Part shown: positions 50,816 to 59,944 of the stretch, piece by piece
Numbering within the stretch: position 1 is the stretch's first letter
How the letters are laid out: each line of letters starts with the position of its first letter
From: Erythrobacter sp. SCSIO 43205
Lineage (GTDB): Bacteria; Pseudomonadota; Alphaproteobacteria; Sphingomonadales; Sphingomonadaceae
Direction: 5' to 3'
Length of the DNA: 64,000 bases
NCBI RefSeq assembly: GCF_019904235.1
Contig: NZ_CP063202.1
Span: 620,001-684,000, forward strand
Made by a program: the position numbers and the translations under genes
The notes under the pieces: model-generated
Databases searched by the model: none
The model's input: the letters and a program-made list of their open reading frames with translations, nothing else
What the model was told of the DNA's origin: nothing

Positions 50816-51802
50816 TTAATTCGGTGACCAGCCAATCTCAGCGGCCTGCGCTGCGGGCGGAATATCGGTGATGGCTTCGGTAACATTGAGGCTTTCACCC
50901 GGCGCAAGCTCGCGCTTGGACGGCACGATCACCCAGGAATACACGTTCTTCTCACGCTCATCACGGAACACGACCAGCAGGCTCGGCACATCGACGCTTT
51001 CCTGGCCCACATTGTTGATGGTGCCTCGCACCTGAAAGATTTCCTCGCCGCTCGCAAGCACCTCTGTGCGCTGTTCGTGCTCAGGAAAATCAAGCTCGAT
51101 GCCCGGCTGTTCCATGCCCCAGGTCGGGCGTTCAACCGGGACCCAGTCGGGCAGGCCATAGTAATTGACCGCGACCACCGTGCCCGTTGCAAGCGCGGCA
51201 AATACGAAACCGGCAATCGTCCACATCTTGAGGCTGTTGCGTCGCCGGGTGAAGGGCGGGCGGTATTCAAAGCTGGAGGCGTTCTCGTCATAGCCCCCTT
51301 TGTATTGTTCCGCATCACCTTCATCCGCGTCATCGAAAGCTGAGTCGATGTCATCGAAATAGGGATCGTCATCCTCAGCGCCAGCAAGTGGGTCGGTGAG
51401 CGCTGGCTCGCTCTCATCTGCTGGCGCATCCTTGTTAGGTGCGCGAGGCTCTGGCTGTGCTGTCTGAGGGGGTTTTTGAGCTGCTTCTTCAGGAGCCCCT
51501 TCAAAAGCCTCCTGCTTGTTGAGATCGCCTGACCGCCAGAAGTCCACCGATGGTCCGGGTGCGTCCCCGCTCTGCTTCGCTGTTGGTGCAGGTGCAGGTG
51601 CTGGTGCTGGTGCAGGTGTTGGTGCAGGTGTTGGTGCTGGGGGCGGTGGAGCCGGTTCAACCGCATCGCTCACATCAATCGGCTTTGGATCCTGAAACCA
51701 TGAATGCTTGCACTTGGCGCAGCGCACCGTGCGCCCTTCCGGCCCGATGGCCGTCTCAGGCACAACATAGCGTGTTTCGCAGGCAGGGCACGAGATGATC
51801 AT
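50816..51802 (-). CDS. MJ0042-type zinc-ribbon membrane protein with DUF3426-like C-terminus
   Basis: 328-residue protein starting [20 protein letters not shown], a zinc ribbon with paired cysteines CPAC and CAKC (about 5-30). A Pro/Ala repeat linker follows (about 50-75), then an acidic linker, one transmembrane helix ([20 protein letters not shown], about 195-215) and a periplasmic domain ([40 protein letters not shown]) like DUF3426. ATG 51817, five codons upstream, has a better GGTGA site and could be the true start. This gene next to ftsE is a known alphaproteobacterial arrangement. Its function is not established. Confidence 0.88.
   Translation of the reverse strand: MIISCPACETRYVVPETAIGPEGRTVRCAKCKHSWFQDPKPIDVSDAVEPAPPPPAPTPAPTPAPAPAPAPAPTAKQSGDAPGPSVDFWRSGDLNKQEAFEGAPEEAAQKPPQTAQPEPRAPNKDAPADESEPALTDPLAGAEDDDPYFDDIDSAFDDADEGDAEQYKGGYDENASSFEYRPPFTRRRNSLKMWTIAGFVFAALATGTVVAVNYYGLPDWVPVERPTWGMEQPGIELDFPEHEQRTEVLASGEEIFQVRGTINNVGQESVDVPSLLVVFRDEREKNVYSWVIVPSKRELAPGESLNVTEAITDIPPAAQAAEIGWSPN
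51583..51655 (-). repeat. Pro-Ala coding tandem repeat in the zinc-ribbon gene
   Basis: On the reverse strand, imperfect hexamers code alternating Ala-Pro and Thr-Pro residues. The near-identical 6-nt units (GGTGCW/GGTGTT on the forward strand) could change in number by slippage and so alter linker length. Confidence 0.75.
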
Positions 51803-51983
51803 TGCGAGAATTTGCATGAATCACCGATGGCAGCGGCACAAGGGGTAACAGGCACGCAGAGAGGCGATTTAGTCCGTTTTTCCACACTGGCGGGGGATTT
51901 CGGCTGCAAAGCACCTCAATTGCGGTGGGTTGCCGTCCCTCTTGGGGTTCCCCCCTGCCTCTGGCGCTGATAAATCGCCTGTC

Positions 51984-52736
51984 ATGAACGACAAGCCCGC
52001 TGCAATCGTGAAATTCGACAACGTAGGGCTTCGCTATGGCACCGATGCCGAGGTGCTGTCCGATGTCTCTTTCACGCTTTTTCCGGGCAGCTTTTACTTT
52101 CTTACCGGAGCAAGCGGTGCGGGAAAGACGAGCCTGTTAAAGCTCCTCTACCTTGCCCAGCGCCCCTCGCGCGGAAGCATCCGAATGTTCGGCAAGGACA
52201 TGATCACCAGCCCGCGCTCCAGCCTGCCCGAATTTCGCAGGCGGCTGGGCGTGGTGTTTCAGAACTTCCGTCTGGTTCAGCACCTTTCCGCCTTTGATAA
52301 TGTCGCTTTGCCGCTGCGGCTGGCGGGTACGGATGAAGCCAAGGTGCTGCGCTCGGTCACTGATATGATGGAGTGGGTGGGGCTTTCGCACCGGATGCAG
52401 GCATTGCCTCAGACAATGTCAGGCGGAGAACAACAGCGTGTGGCAATCGCGCGCGCGGTTATTGCCCGGCCTCAGGTTCTGATCGCGGATGAGCCAACGG
52501 GCAATGTTGACCCGGAAATGGCGCTTAAACTTCTGCGTTTGTTCGAAGCGCTGAACAATCGGGTCGGGACGACGGTGATTGTTGCGACCCACGATGTGCA
52601 CTTGCTCAAGAAAGTGCCGGAATCGCTGATCATGCGCCTTCATAAAGGGCGGCTGTCCGACCCCACAGGCGCGTTGCGTTATCCGCCTGCGCCAAAGCCC
52701 AAACCGCGCGCGCAAACGCGAGGGACGGCCAAGTGA
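51984..52736 (+). CDS. ftsE: Cell-division ABC transporter ATP-binding protein FtsE
   Basis: ATPase of the FtsEX complex that controls septal peptidoglycan hydrolases (250 residues). Walker A is GASGAGKTS, the signature motif is MSGGEQQRVAIARAVIARPQ, Walker B is VLIADEPTGNVDPE, and the switch histidine is in IVATHDVHLL. I chose ATG 51984 because it aligns with the family start; upstream in-frame sequence is intergenic. A C-terminal Pro/Lys/Arg-rich tail of about 20 residues is extra. It overlaps ftsX by 4 nt. Confidence 0.95.
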   Translation: MNDKPAAIVKFDNVGLRYGTDAEVLSDVSFTLFPGSFYFLTGASGAGKTSLLKLLYLAQRPSRGSIRMFGKDMITSPRSSLPEFRRRLGVVFQNFRLVQHLSAFDNVALPLRLAGTDEAKVLRSVTDMMEWVGLSHRMQALPQTMSGGEQQRVAIARAVIARPQVLIADEPTGNVDPEMALKLLRLFEALNNRVGTTVIVATHDVHLLKKVPESLIMRLHKGRLSDPTGALRYPPAPKPKPRAQTRGTAK

Positions 52737-53692
52737 GCGACCCTTCCGTTCTTGAAGAGGCAGATCAGGATTCTGCATCGGTCGAGGCCGCGCCGAGCAG
52801 AGCGCGCAGCGCTGAGGCGAATTTGTCGCCCCCGACCAAGCTTACAGGGCCCATTCCATGGGTGATTGCCATTTTGATCGCGCTTGTCGTGATTGCCGCG
52901 GCAGGAGGGCTTTCGCTGCGCAACCTTGCTCAGAATGCGCGTGCGGACCTTGCCGATGCTGTCACAGTGCAGATCATCGAAGCTGACCCGCAAGAGCGCG
53001 CGGCTCAGGCCGAGGCGGCGACATCGGCTCTTGCCACTCACCCGCTCGTCACATCGGTTCGCCAAGTGCCGCAAGACGAGCTTGAGGAATTGCTTAAACC
53101 CTGGCTTGGAGAGGGCGCGGCCTCTGACAATGTGCCGATCCCTGCGTTGATTGATGTCGAGTTGTCGCGCCGCGCGTCAGTTGATGAGCTCAGTGAATTG
53201 CAGTCGGTGCTTGATAGCGCGCTGGAACCATTGGGCGGAGCGGCGCGGGTTGATGCACAGTCACAGTGGCTTCGTCCGGTTTACGAGGCGCTCTCGGCGC
53301 TGCAATATCTGGCGCTTGGCCTTATCATTCTCGTTTCAATCGCCACCGCTGCCGCCGTATGGCTCGCCTCGCGCAGCGCCTTTGCCAATCACCGCGAAAC
53401 GGTGGAGATAATTCACCTGCTTGGCGGCACGGATGCTCAGGTCACCCGCGTGTTTGAGCGTCCCGTTATTCGCGAAGCGGCCTTTGGTGCCTTTGTCGGA
53501 TTTCTACTGGGCCTTGTCGCGGTGTGGCTTTTGGGGCGACAATTCGCCGCGCTCGATAGCGGCATGGTGGCAGGCGGCGGGCTTTCGCTCACCGATTGGC
53601 TAATTGTAGCGACCATCCCCCTATGCGGCGTTCTGCTTGCAGTCATCACCGGGCGCATAACGATTGGCTATGCGTTAAAGTCTATGCTTTAG
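52733..53692 (+). CDS. ftsX: Cell-division protein FtsX
   Basis: Membrane partner of FtsE, 319 residues, GTG start overlapping the ftsE stop (GTGA). A cytoplasmic N-terminus of about 40 residues precedes TM1 (PWVIAILIALVVIAAAGGLS). The periplasmic loop (about 65-185) contains LVTSVRQVPQDELEELLKPW. Three further membrane segments follow, with YLALGLIILVSIATAAAVWL and FGAFVGFLLGLVAVWLLGRQ, and the FtsX motif NHRETVEIIHLLGGTDAQVT. No EnvC-like hydrolase activator gene is adjacent. Confidence 0.92.
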   Translation: MSDPSVLEEADQDSASVEAAPSRARSAEANLSPPTKLTGPIPWVIAILIALVVIAAAGGLSLRNLAQNARADLADAVTVQIIEADPQERAAQAEAATSALATHPLVTSVRQVPQDELEELLKPWLGEGAASDNVPIPALIDVELSRRASVDELSELQSVLDSALEPLGGAARVDAQSQWLRPVYEALSALQYLALGLIILVSIATAAAVWLASRSAFANHRETVEIIHLLGGTDAQVTRVFERPVIREAAFGAFVGFLLGLVAVWLLGRQFAALDSGMVAGGGLSLTDWLIVATIPLCGVLLAVITGRITIGYALKSML

Positions 53693-53714
53693 GCTGATCG
53701 CTGAGACTGATCTT

Positions 53715-54251
53715 ATGAAGACCTTTCGTTATCTTGCCTCTTTTGTGCTGCTCGTTTGGGCGCTTGGCTTTTTGTGGTTTGCTGCCGCATTGCCTCAGCC
53801 TGCGGGCGCTGAGCGCACCGATGCGGTGATTGTCGCAACCGGAGGAGCAGGCCGGATCCCACAAGGCCTTGCCGTGCTTGACGCAGGGCTTGCTCAAAAG
53901 ATGCTTGTGACAGGTGTCGACCGCGAAGTCACACCGGGCGAATTTGCCGCCGAGTTTGAAGTGAGCGAGGCACGCATGGAGTGCTGCGTGTCGCTTGGCT
54001 TTCAGGCGGTGGATACGCGCGGTAACGCTGCTGAGGCCGCTGAATGGGTGATGGAAAACGAGATTGGATCGGTCAGGCTGGTTACAACCGATTGGCATAT
54101 GCGGCGTGCAGGGTACGAGCTTGCTCAGAAGCTGCCCGATGATATGACCCTTGTGCGCGATGCGGTGCCATCAACGCCAAGCCTTGCAAGTCTATTCCTT
54201 GAATACCACAAGCTGATTGCCAGCTATGGTGCTGGTCTTTTCGGTTATTAA
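53715..54251 (+). CDS. DUF218 / YdcF-like protein
   Basis: 178-residue protein with an N-terminal membrane anchor (YLASFVLLVWALGFLWFAAA) and a DUF218 domain: DAVIVATGGAGRIPQGLAVL (about 37-56), MLVTGVDREV, the TRGNAAEAAEWV motif, and VTTDWHMRRAGYEL. Members include ElyC and SanA, linked to envelope polysaccharide metabolism. It follows ftsX by 22 nt and precedes an acyltransferase gene by 12 nt, so it is part of an envelope operon. Its exact reaction is unknown. Confidence 0.88.
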   Translation: MKTFRYLASFVLLVWALGFLWFAAALPQPAGAERTDAVIVATGGAGRIPQGLAVLDAGLAQKMLVTGVDREVTPGEFAAEFEVSEARMECCVSLGFQAVDTRGNAAEAAEWVMENEIGSVRLVTTDWHMRRAGYELAQKLPDDMTLVRDAVPSTPSLASLFLEYHKLIASYGAGLFGY

Positions 54252-54263
54252 GGCGCGAACTTT

Positions 54264-54983
54264 TTGGCGTTACTTCGCAATCTTCTTTTTTATCCCCTTT
54301 TTTACGGGGTGAGCGCGATTTTGGTGATCGCCTCAGTGCTTGCTGTGCCGATGGGGCAGGTGGCCTTGAAGGGAGTCGTGGCTCGCTGGGGGGATTGGCA
54401 TCACTGGTGTGTTCAAAACATCCTTGGCATCAAAGTGGTGCAAGATGGTGTGATACCGGACGAACCCGTTCTGATCGCGGTCAAGCATGAGAGCTTTTTC
54501 GAAGCGATTGATATGCCGCGCCTGTTCAGCTTCCCCACCGTCTTTGCCAAGCGCGAACTTTTCTGGATCCCGGGTTGGGGGTTGTCGGCGCGGGTGTATG
54601 GGCTTGTGCCGGTTGCGCGCGACAAGGGCGCCAGGGCTCTGCGGGAAATGATCGCTTTTGCGAAACTCAGGATTGCTGAAGGGCGACCGCTGGTGATTTT
54701 TCCCGAAGGCACGCGCGTGCCCCACGGCAAGGAGCCGCCTTTGCAATCGGGCTTTGCCGGGATTTACAAATTGCTCGGCCTTCCAGTCGTGCCAGTCGCG
54801 GTCGACAGCGGTCCAACCTATCACCGCATCATAAAACAGCCCGGCACGATCACGTATCGCGTAGGCGAGACGATCCCCGCAGGGCTTCCCCGTGACGAGA
54901 TGGAGCGGCGCGTCCATCGCGCGATCAATGCGCTGAACAATGGTGAAGATGTAGCGGCGAGAGGCGCGGTCGCTAAAGCCTAG
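54264..54983 (+). CDS. plsC: 1-acyl-sn-glycerol-3-phosphate acyltransferase (PlsC family)
   Basis: Membrane acyltransferase that adds the second acyl chain to lysophosphatidate (239 residues). Motif I reads KHESFFEAID, an HX4E form in place of the common HX4D. Motif III is VIFPEGTRVPHG, and motif II/IV regions are AKRELFWIPGWGLSARVYGL and GLPVVPVAVDSG. An N-terminal hydrophobic helix anchors it (LLFYPLFYGVSAILVIASVL). The start appears to be TTG 54264 with AAGG 10 nt upstream. It ends 4 bp into the convergent tyrC gene region. Confidence 0.9.
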   Translation: MALLRNLLFYPLFYGVSAILVIASVLAVPMGQVALKGVVARWGDWHHWCVQNILGIKVVQDGVIPDEPVLIAVKHESFFEAIDMPRLFSFPTVFAKRELFWIPGWGLSARVYGLVPVARDKGARALREMIAFAKLRIAEGRPLVIFPEGTRVPHGKEPPLQSGFAGIYKLLGLPVVPVAVDSGPTYHRIIKQPGTITYRVGETIPAGLPRDEMERRVHRAINALNNGEDVAARGAVAKA

Positions 54984-55888
54984 CTGTGATCTTTGCGCCC
55001 AAAGTCGGGGCGACCATCATCCTGACCTTGCTCAATCACTTCGCGGCGGATTTTGCGGGTGCGGCTGAAAAGGTCGTGCAGTGTTTCGCCGTCGCCTGAA
55101 CGGATGGCGCGCTGAAGGGCGGAAAGGTCTTCGCTAAACCGGCCCAGAACTTCGAGAACGGCGTCCTTATTGTTCAGGAAGACATCGCGCCACATGACCG
55201 GATCGGAGGCTGCGATGCGGGTGAAATCGCGAAAACCCCCGGCGGAATATTTGATGACTTCCGAGCGCGTGACCTCTTCCAGATCGCTCGCCGTGCCCAC
55301 AATCGTATAGGCGATTAGGTGCGGGATATGGCTAGTGACCGCGAGCACGACATCGTGGTGCTTTGCGTCCATGATCTCGATTTTTGCGCCCAGCTTCGTC
55401 CAATAGTCAGACAAAGCGCTAACCGCCTCCTCATCCGCGTTTTCGGGTGGGGTGAGGATGCACCAGCGATTGGTGAAAAGCGAAGCAAAACCTGCCTCCG
55501 GCCCGCTTTGTTCGGTGCCAGCCACCGGGTGCGCAGGGATCACCGTGTGACCGGGAAGCGTTTTTGCCAAAGCTTTGGCTACGCTTTCTTTCGACGAGCC
55601 AACGTCTGAGATAATCGCGCCTTGTTTAAGGTGTGGCGCTAGCTCGCTCGCCGCTGCTTCCATCGCGCCGACGGGCACACATAAAATAACAAGATCCGCA
55701 TCGGCGACTGCGTCCGCTGCGCTGTCGCAAACCGAACCCACGATCCCGCGCGCAGCCGCTTTGGCGCGCACGTCGGGGTTGTGGTCATAACCCTTGGTCA
55801 CGATACCCGGCGCGTGTTCCATCGTGGCAAGGCCAACAGAACCGCCAAGCAGGCCAAGGCCAATGATTGCGACGGTTTCGATTGTCAT
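54980..55888 (-). CDS. tyrC: Prephenate/cyclohexadienyl dehydrogenase (TyrA/TyrC)
   Basis: Oxidises prephenate and/or arogenate on the way to tyrosine (302 residues). The NAD-binding motif is VAIIGLGLLGGSVGLATMEH (GxGxxG, about 6-25). The conserved VIPAHPVAGTEQSGPEAGFA and AVTSHIPHLIAY carry the catalytic and substrate-binding histidines. ATG 55888 overlaps the hisC stop by 4 nt; upstream codons lie inside hisC. The stop overlaps the end of plsC by 4 nt in a tail-to-tail arrangement. Co-transcription with hisC fits a shared role in aromatic amino acid synthesis. Confidence 0.92.
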   Translation of the reverse strand: MTIETVAIIGLGLLGGSVGLATMEHAPGIVTKGYDHNPDVRAKAAARGIVGSVCDSAADAVADADLVILCVPVGAMEAAASELAPHLKQGAIISDVGSSKESVAKALAKTLPGHTVIPAHPVAGTEQSGPEAGFASLFTNRWCILTPPENADEEAVSALSDYWTKLGAKIEIMDAKHHDVVLAVTSHIPHLIAYTIVGTASDLEEVTRSEVIKYSAGGFRDFTRIAASDPVMWRDVFLNNKDAVLEVLGRFSEDLSALQRAIRSGDGETLHDLFSRTRKIRREVIEQGQDDGRPDFGRKDHS

Positions 55889-56997
55889 GCGCTTTCCCCG
55901 CAAAGCTCTCTTAAACAAGCGGCCACGCGCTCCATATCCTCGGCCTTGCCGATAGTGATGCGCAGCGCATTGGGCAGGCCTTGTGAGGGCAAGTGGCGCA
56001 CCGCATAGCCAGCCTTGGCAAGCGCGCTCAGCGCCTCTTCAGCTTTAACTTCGCCGTCAAAATGGACGAGGACAAAATTGGCCTCGCTTGGTGTCGCGGT
56101 GAGGCCATGGTTGCCAAGGCTCTCGATCACCTCGACGAATTTGCCGCGTTCGAGCGCGTTGTGCTCCCGGCTCGCGCGGACGAAATCCTGGTCGCCCACT
56201 GCCGCAAGAGCTGCCTTCTGGCCGCTGGTGGTCACGTTAAACGGGCCGCGCAAGCGATTGATCATATCGATCAGATGCGCACTTCCGGTCGCCCAGCCGA
56301 TGCGTTCAGCGGCAAGGCCATATGCTTTGGCGAAGGTTCGCGTCACCAAGACATTCTCTTTTTCCTGCGCAAGTTCAAGCCCGCCATCATCAACCCCTTG
56401 CGGAAGATATTCGGCATAGGCCTGGTCAAGGACAAGCAACACATCCGCCGGTAGCTTTTCGTGCAGGCGCTCTATTTCAGATGCGTCTAGCCAAGAGCCA
56501 ATAGGGTTGTTGGGATTATCAAGAAGTACAACTTTCGTCCGCTCTGTGACGCTATCCAGAATGAAGTCCACTGATGCGGCCAGATTGTTGTCCGGTGCCA
56601 TTACCGGGGTTGCCCCCACCTTATGCGCAAGAAGCGGGTAAAGTGAGAATGAGTATTTGGAAAAGAGCACTTCATCGCCGGCGCCAGCAAATGCTTGCAC
56701 CGCGCAGTTGAGAATTTCGCCTGACCCCGTCCCGCACACAATGCGCGCCGGATCAAGACCGTGCAGTTCGCCAATCGCTGCGCGCAACTCCTTGCAATCG
56801 GGATCGGGATAGGCCGCTGCCCCATTGGCAAACCCGCGCGGCGCCTCAAGCTCTTCAAGAGCGGCAAGCGATGAACCTAGCGGATTTTCATTCGCCGACA
56901 GCTTGATAAGCGGGCGGCCATCGGAAGCTGCCGATTTGCCCGGCACATAGGCATGGATGCCAAGAATATAGGATTTGGGTTCAGGCTTACTGGTCAT
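55885..56997 (-). CDS. hisC: Histidinol-phosphate / aromatic aminotransferase HisC
   Basis: PLP-dependent class I/II aminotransferase, 370 residues. Motifs: SANENPLGSS, the PLP-binding VLLDNPNNPIGSW and LLVLDQAYAEYL, and the Schiff-base lysine in TRTFAKAYGLAAERIGW. The C-terminal arginine is in ALRITIGK. ATG 56997 gives the family start MTSKPEPKSYILGIHAYVPG; a 17-residue upstream extension is coded by an intergenic repeat and is rejected. Coupled to tyrC, so it may also transaminate prephenate or phenylpyruvate-type substrates, as in the hisC-tyrC pair known from Zymomonas. Confidence 0.92.
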   Translation of the reverse strand: MTSKPEPKSYILGIHAYVPGKSAASDGRPLIKLSANENPLGSSLAALEELEAPRGFANGAAAYPDPDCKELRAAIGELHGLDPARIVCGTGSGEILNCAVQAFAGAGDEVLFSKYSFSLYPLLAHKVGATPVMAPDNNLAASVDFILDSVTERTKVVLLDNPNNPIGSWLDASEIERLHEKLPADVLLVLDQAYAEYLPQGVDDGGLELAQEKENVLVTRTFAKAYGLAAERIGWATGSAHLIDMINRLRGPFNVTTSGQKAALAAVGDQDFVRASREHNALERGKFVEVIESLGNHGLTATPSEANFVLVHFDGEVKAEEALSALAKAGYAVRHLPSQGLPNALRITIGKAEDMERVAACLRELCGESA

Positions 56998-57016
56998 TAC
57001 GGATCGGCGCAGACTT

Positions 57017-57110
57017 GAAAAAAGAGGGTGCTGCGACAAGCTCAGCACGGTTCGACAATTGAATTAGCCCTCTAACCGCTGCCCTCACGCTTGTCGAAGG
57101 GCTCTTTTTC
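57017..57110. repeat. Imperfect inverted repeat, hisC-metX intergenic
   Basis: Arms 57017-57041 and 57089-57110 pair imperfectly; both contain the element CGACAAGC or its complement next to an A- or T-run with GAGGG/GGCTC. The element resembles the short dispersed CTTGTCGA-containing repeats I remember from sphingomonad intergenic regions. With flanking A5/T5 tracts it may also act as a bidirectional terminator, although here it lies between divergent genes, where a terminator would be unexpected. Confidence 0.55.
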
Positions 57111-57125
57111 CTCTTTAGGCAAATA

Positions 57126-58223
57126 ATGACCAAAGCCCGCGTCTCAAAGGTGTTTTTGCTGCCAGAAGCCTTACCGCTCGATAGCGGCCAAGTGCTTGAG
57201 GGTGCTCAGATCGCGTATGAGACTTATGGGGAGTTGAATTCAGATAAGTCGAATGCGGTCCTTATCTGTCATGCGCTGACGGGCGACCAATATGTGGCGA
57301 GCACGCACCCCATCACTGGAAAGCCGGGGTGGTGGGAGCGGATGGTGGGTCCGGGCAAACCCATCGATACAAACCGCTTTCATGTCATTTGCGCCAATGT
57401 CATTGGCTCGTGCCTTGGTTCAACGGGCCCTGCTTCGATTGCACCTGATGGTAAGCCCTATGCCATGCGTTTCCCCGTGATCACCATTCGCGATATGGTG
57501 AGAGGGCTTGTGGCGCTGCTTGACGGGTTGGAGATTGAGGCGCTTCACGCTGTTGTCGGCGGTTCGATGGGCGGGATGCAAACGCTAAGCCTTGCGGCCA
57601 ACTGGCCGACGCGTGCAAACCGTGTTTTGGTACTCGCCTCTACCGCACGTCATTCGGCGCAAAACATCGCTTTTCACGAGCTTGGGCGGCAGGCGATTAT
57701 GGCCGATCCCAATTGGCGCCATGGCGATTATTATGGTTCGGATGCACGGCCCGATAACGGCTTGGCGGTGGCCCGCATGGCTGCGCATATCACCTATCTT
57801 TCCGAAGAAGGGCTGACCCAGAAATTCGGACGTCGTTTGCAGGATCGCGAGGCCAAGAGCTTCGGTTTTGAGGCCGATTTTCAGGTGGAGAGTTACCTGC
57901 GCTATCAAGGCAGCGGATTTACGCAGCGATTTGATGCGAACTCTTACCTCTACATCACGCGGGCGATGGATTATTTCGATCTGGCCGAAGAACACGGCGG
58001 CAAGCTTGCCGATGCTTTTGCAGGATCAACCGCGCGATTTTGTCTGGTGAGCTTTGACAGCGACTGGCTTTATCCCACGGCTGAAAGCCGGCACGTGGTT
58101 CATGCGCTTAACGCGACAAGCGCGAAGGTCAGCTTCGTCGAGCTTTCAGCAAGCGCAGGGCACGACAGCTTCCTTCTCCCGCACGATCAATTGGACCGCG
58201 TGGTGAGGGGGTTTGTCGAATGA
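57126..58223 (+). CDS. metX: Homoserine O-acyltransferase MetX
   Basis: Alpha/beta-hydrolase-fold enzyme that acylates L-homoserine in methionine synthesis (365 residues). The nucleophile elbow is [12 protein letters not shown], and the opening block [20 protein letters not shown] with ALTGDQ is diagnostic. Catalytic D and H are in [10 protein letters not shown] and SAGHDSFLL. The block [20 protein letters not shown] is conserved in MetX. Acetyl- or succinyl-CoA use cannot be decided here. Its stop overlaps metW as ATGA; MetW is needed for full MetX activity in other proteobacteria. Confidence 0.94.
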   Translation: MTKARVSKVFLLPEALPLDSGQVLEGAQIAYETYGELNSDKSNAVLICHALTGDQYVASTHPITGKPGWWERMVGPGKPIDTNRFHVICANVIGSCLGSTGPASIAPDGKPYAMRFPVITIRDMVRGLVALLDGLEIEALHAVVGGSMGGMQTLSLAANWPTRANRVLVLASTARHSAQNIAFHELGRQAIMADPNWRHGDYYGSDARPDNGLAVARMAAHITYLSEEGLTQKFGRRLQDREAKSFGFEADFQVESYLRYQGSGFTQRFDANSYLYITRAMDYFDLAEEHGGKLADAFAGSTARFCLVSFDSDWLYPTAESRHVVHALNATSAKVSFVELSASAGHDSFLLPHDQLDRVVRGFVE

Positions 58224-58843
58224 CCGCGCCCAATTCTCGACTGCGCTTTGACCTTGATGCGATTGCCCAAAGAATCGGGGGGCAGATCGGCAAGGCGGCT
58301 GGGCCATCGCGAGTGCTCGATATCGGGTGCGGTGACGGTGCCCTCATGGCTGCGTTGGAACGTGATTATGGCGCTGATGTGCGCGGGGTTGAGCTGGACC
58401 CGGTGAAGGTTGAACGCGCCGTTGCCAAGGGGCTTTCGGTTATTCAGGGCGATGCCAATACCGACCTTTGCAACTATCCTGATCGTAGCTTCGATTTCGC
58501 GGTCCTTGCCCGCACGCTTCAAACCACCAATCGCCCCGATCAGGTGCTCGATCAGCTTTTGCGGGTGGCCGATGTCGCTTTTGTGAGCTTTCCGAACTTT
58601 GCGCATTGGCGCACGCGGGCTGCTCTTATGTTCGGTGGGCGGATGCCGGTTACCAACGCCATCCCGATAAGCTGGTATGAAACCGAGAATATTCACCACG
58701 TTACCGTGGAAGATTTCCGCGCACTGGCTGCCGAAAAAGGCGCAAAGATCACGCGCGAATGGAACTTCGCGAACGAGCGCGCCATCAGCCCATTGGGAGC
58801 CAACTGGCGCGCTGAATTTGCTTTGTTTGAATTAAGCCGCTGA
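58220..58843 (+). CDS. metW: Methionine biosynthesis protein MetW
   Basis: 207-residue class I methyltransferase-fold protein. The SAM-type motif is [20 protein letters not shown] (about 31-50), followed by [20 protein letters not shown] and the MetW-specific block [20 protein letters not shown] and [20 protein letters not shown] with [18 protein letters not shown]. It is translationally coupled to metX and forms a functional pair with it. No methylation target is assigned. Confidence 0.93.
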   Translation: MTAPNSRLRFDLDAIAQRIGGQIGKAAGPSRVLDIGCGDGALMAALERDYGADVRGVELDPVKVERAVAKGLSVIQGDANTDLCNYPDRSFDFAVLARTLQTTNRPDQVLDQLLRVADVAFVSFPNFAHWRTRAALMFGGRMPVTNAIPISWYETENIHHVTVEDFRALAAEKGAKITREWNFANERAISPLGANWRAEFALFELSR

Positions 58844-58872
58844 GCTTTTTTCCGGGCTCGCTAACGCGAGAC

Positions 58873-58955
58873 GCAGCCGCCACCCACCTCCCCGCCCGGC
58901 CACTATAGCCTAATGGTACCAATGGTGGCCGGGCGGGGAGGTGGGCGGCGGCTGC
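58873..58955. repeat. Very large GC-rich palindrome between convergent genes
   Basis: 31-bp arms at 58873-58903 and 58925-58955 with one mismatch (58882 against 58946), and a 21-nt loop. It fills almost all of the gap between metW and the convergent VOC gene. The arm core CCCACCTCCCCGCCC is related to that of the palindrome at 13275-13338. There is no T-run. A 62-nt stem is strong enough to affect transcription, RNA stability and DNA replication fidelity. Confidence 0.8.
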
Positions 58956-58961
58956 CCTCAA

Positions 58962-59354
58962 TCAGGACGGCCGATGGATGCCGCAGATCTTGTGGCCATC
59001 AGGATCACGGAAATAGCACAGATACATCGGGCCCATGGAGCCTTCGCGAAGGCCGGGAGGGTCTTCACAAGTGGTGCCGCCATTGGCGACCGCAACATCA
59101 TGGAATTCCTGAATTTGCTCTGGCGAATCGCACACAAAGCCAAGCGTGAACCCGTTGGATGGCTCAACAGGCTCGCCATTGATTGGCTGCGAGATTGAAA
59201 CCGTGCTGCCGTTATGGATGTAGAACAGGCGCGTTTGGCCGGTGTCGTTGACGTGCTCCATCGGCTCGCCTGCTCCCAGCACGCCGAGCGCGGCATTGTA
59301 GAATTTCTTCGATCTTTCGATGTCGTTAGAGCCGATCATCACGTGATTGAGCAT
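58962..59354 (-). CDS. VOC-fold (glyoxalase/dioxygenase superfamily) protein
   Basis: 130-residue protein of the vicinal oxygen chelate fold. It begins LNHVMIGSNDIERSKKFYNA, a typical first beta-alpha module with metal-ligand H4, and ends MYLCYFRDPDGHKICGIHRP, the second module with DPDGH. ATG 59354 has AGGAGAG just upstream; a 42-residue extension has no family match. It is alone on the reverse strand and converges on metW. The substrate is unknown. Confidence 0.88.
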   Translation of the reverse strand: MLNHVMIGSNDIERSKKFYNAALGVLGAGEPMEHVNDTGQTRLFYIHNGSTVSISQPINGEPVEPSNGFTLGFVCDSPEQIQEFHDVAVANGGTTCEDPPGLREGSMGPMYLCYFRDPDGHKICGIHRPS

Positions 59355-59478
59355 CTGTTTCTCTCCTCTTGAAGGGTTTAACCGCGCTTGGCGTAAGGCG
59401 GGGACGACGCGCGAGCAAGGCCAATTTTTCTCATCTTGTCGTCGCAGGTTCACGTGAGCGCAGCTAAAGTGCATTGCC

Positions 59479-59877
59479 ATGACAATTTCTCTCCTTTCAG
59501 CGCTTGTCCTTCCCTTCGCTCTTCAGTCCGCTGTGCCAGATAACGGGCCGGAAAAACCGGCGAGCTTGGATGACCTTTCGATCGAGGAAGCCACCGGCCC
59601 ACGCTGCGGCATTGCCTTTGCGATCATGCAAGGTTGGCAAGAGGCGGGCGATGCGCGCGGGCAAAGCGCGCCCGACCTGAAACAGGCCAATGCACGTGAG
59701 TTTTTCCTGACCGCTATGGTGCGCTTGATCGACCGCTACAGCCTTGAGCGATCCGATGTCGTTCGCATTGTCGAGAATGAAAAGACGCGACACCGCGCCG
59801 ATGATTTTGCTGACGTTGGCGTGATGATGCCCGCGTGCCTCGCTCTGCTTGAGGCATCCAAAGCGCAAGGTGGTTGA
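59479..59877 (+). CDS. Hypothetical exported protein
   Basis: 132 residues with a signal-like N-terminus (MTISLLSALVLPFALQSAVP) and a mostly helical mature part (CGIAFAIMQGWQEAGDARGQ; FFLTAMVRLIDRYSLERSDV). Two cysteines (GPRCGIA and MPACLALL) may form a disulfide. I do not recognise the family. It precedes the GST-fold gene by 67 nt on the same strand and diverges from the VOC gene. Codon use looks like its neighbours, so I regard it as a real gene. Confidence 0.65.
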   Translation: MTISLLSALVLPFALQSAVPDNGPEKPASLDDLSIEEATGPRCGIAFAIMQGWQEAGDARGQSAPDLKQANAREFFLTAMVRLIDRYSLERSDVVRIVENEKTRHRADDFADVGVMMPACLALLEASKAQGG

Positions 59878-59944
59878 TAGTGACGCGTCAACCCATGAGA
59901 GCCAGTGGATTTGCCCGCGAAACTGCGGCATAAAGCGACCTGCA

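Noticed and set aside
56998..57048. 17-residue N-terminal extension of HisC
   Set aside because: It is coded by an intergenic repeat and lacks family similarity; ATG 56997 gives the usual start.
56998..57125. SAM-II or other SAM riboswitch before metX
   Set aside because: The 128-nt gap is filled by the imperfect inverted repeat and I could not find a SAM-II-like pseudoknot pattern.
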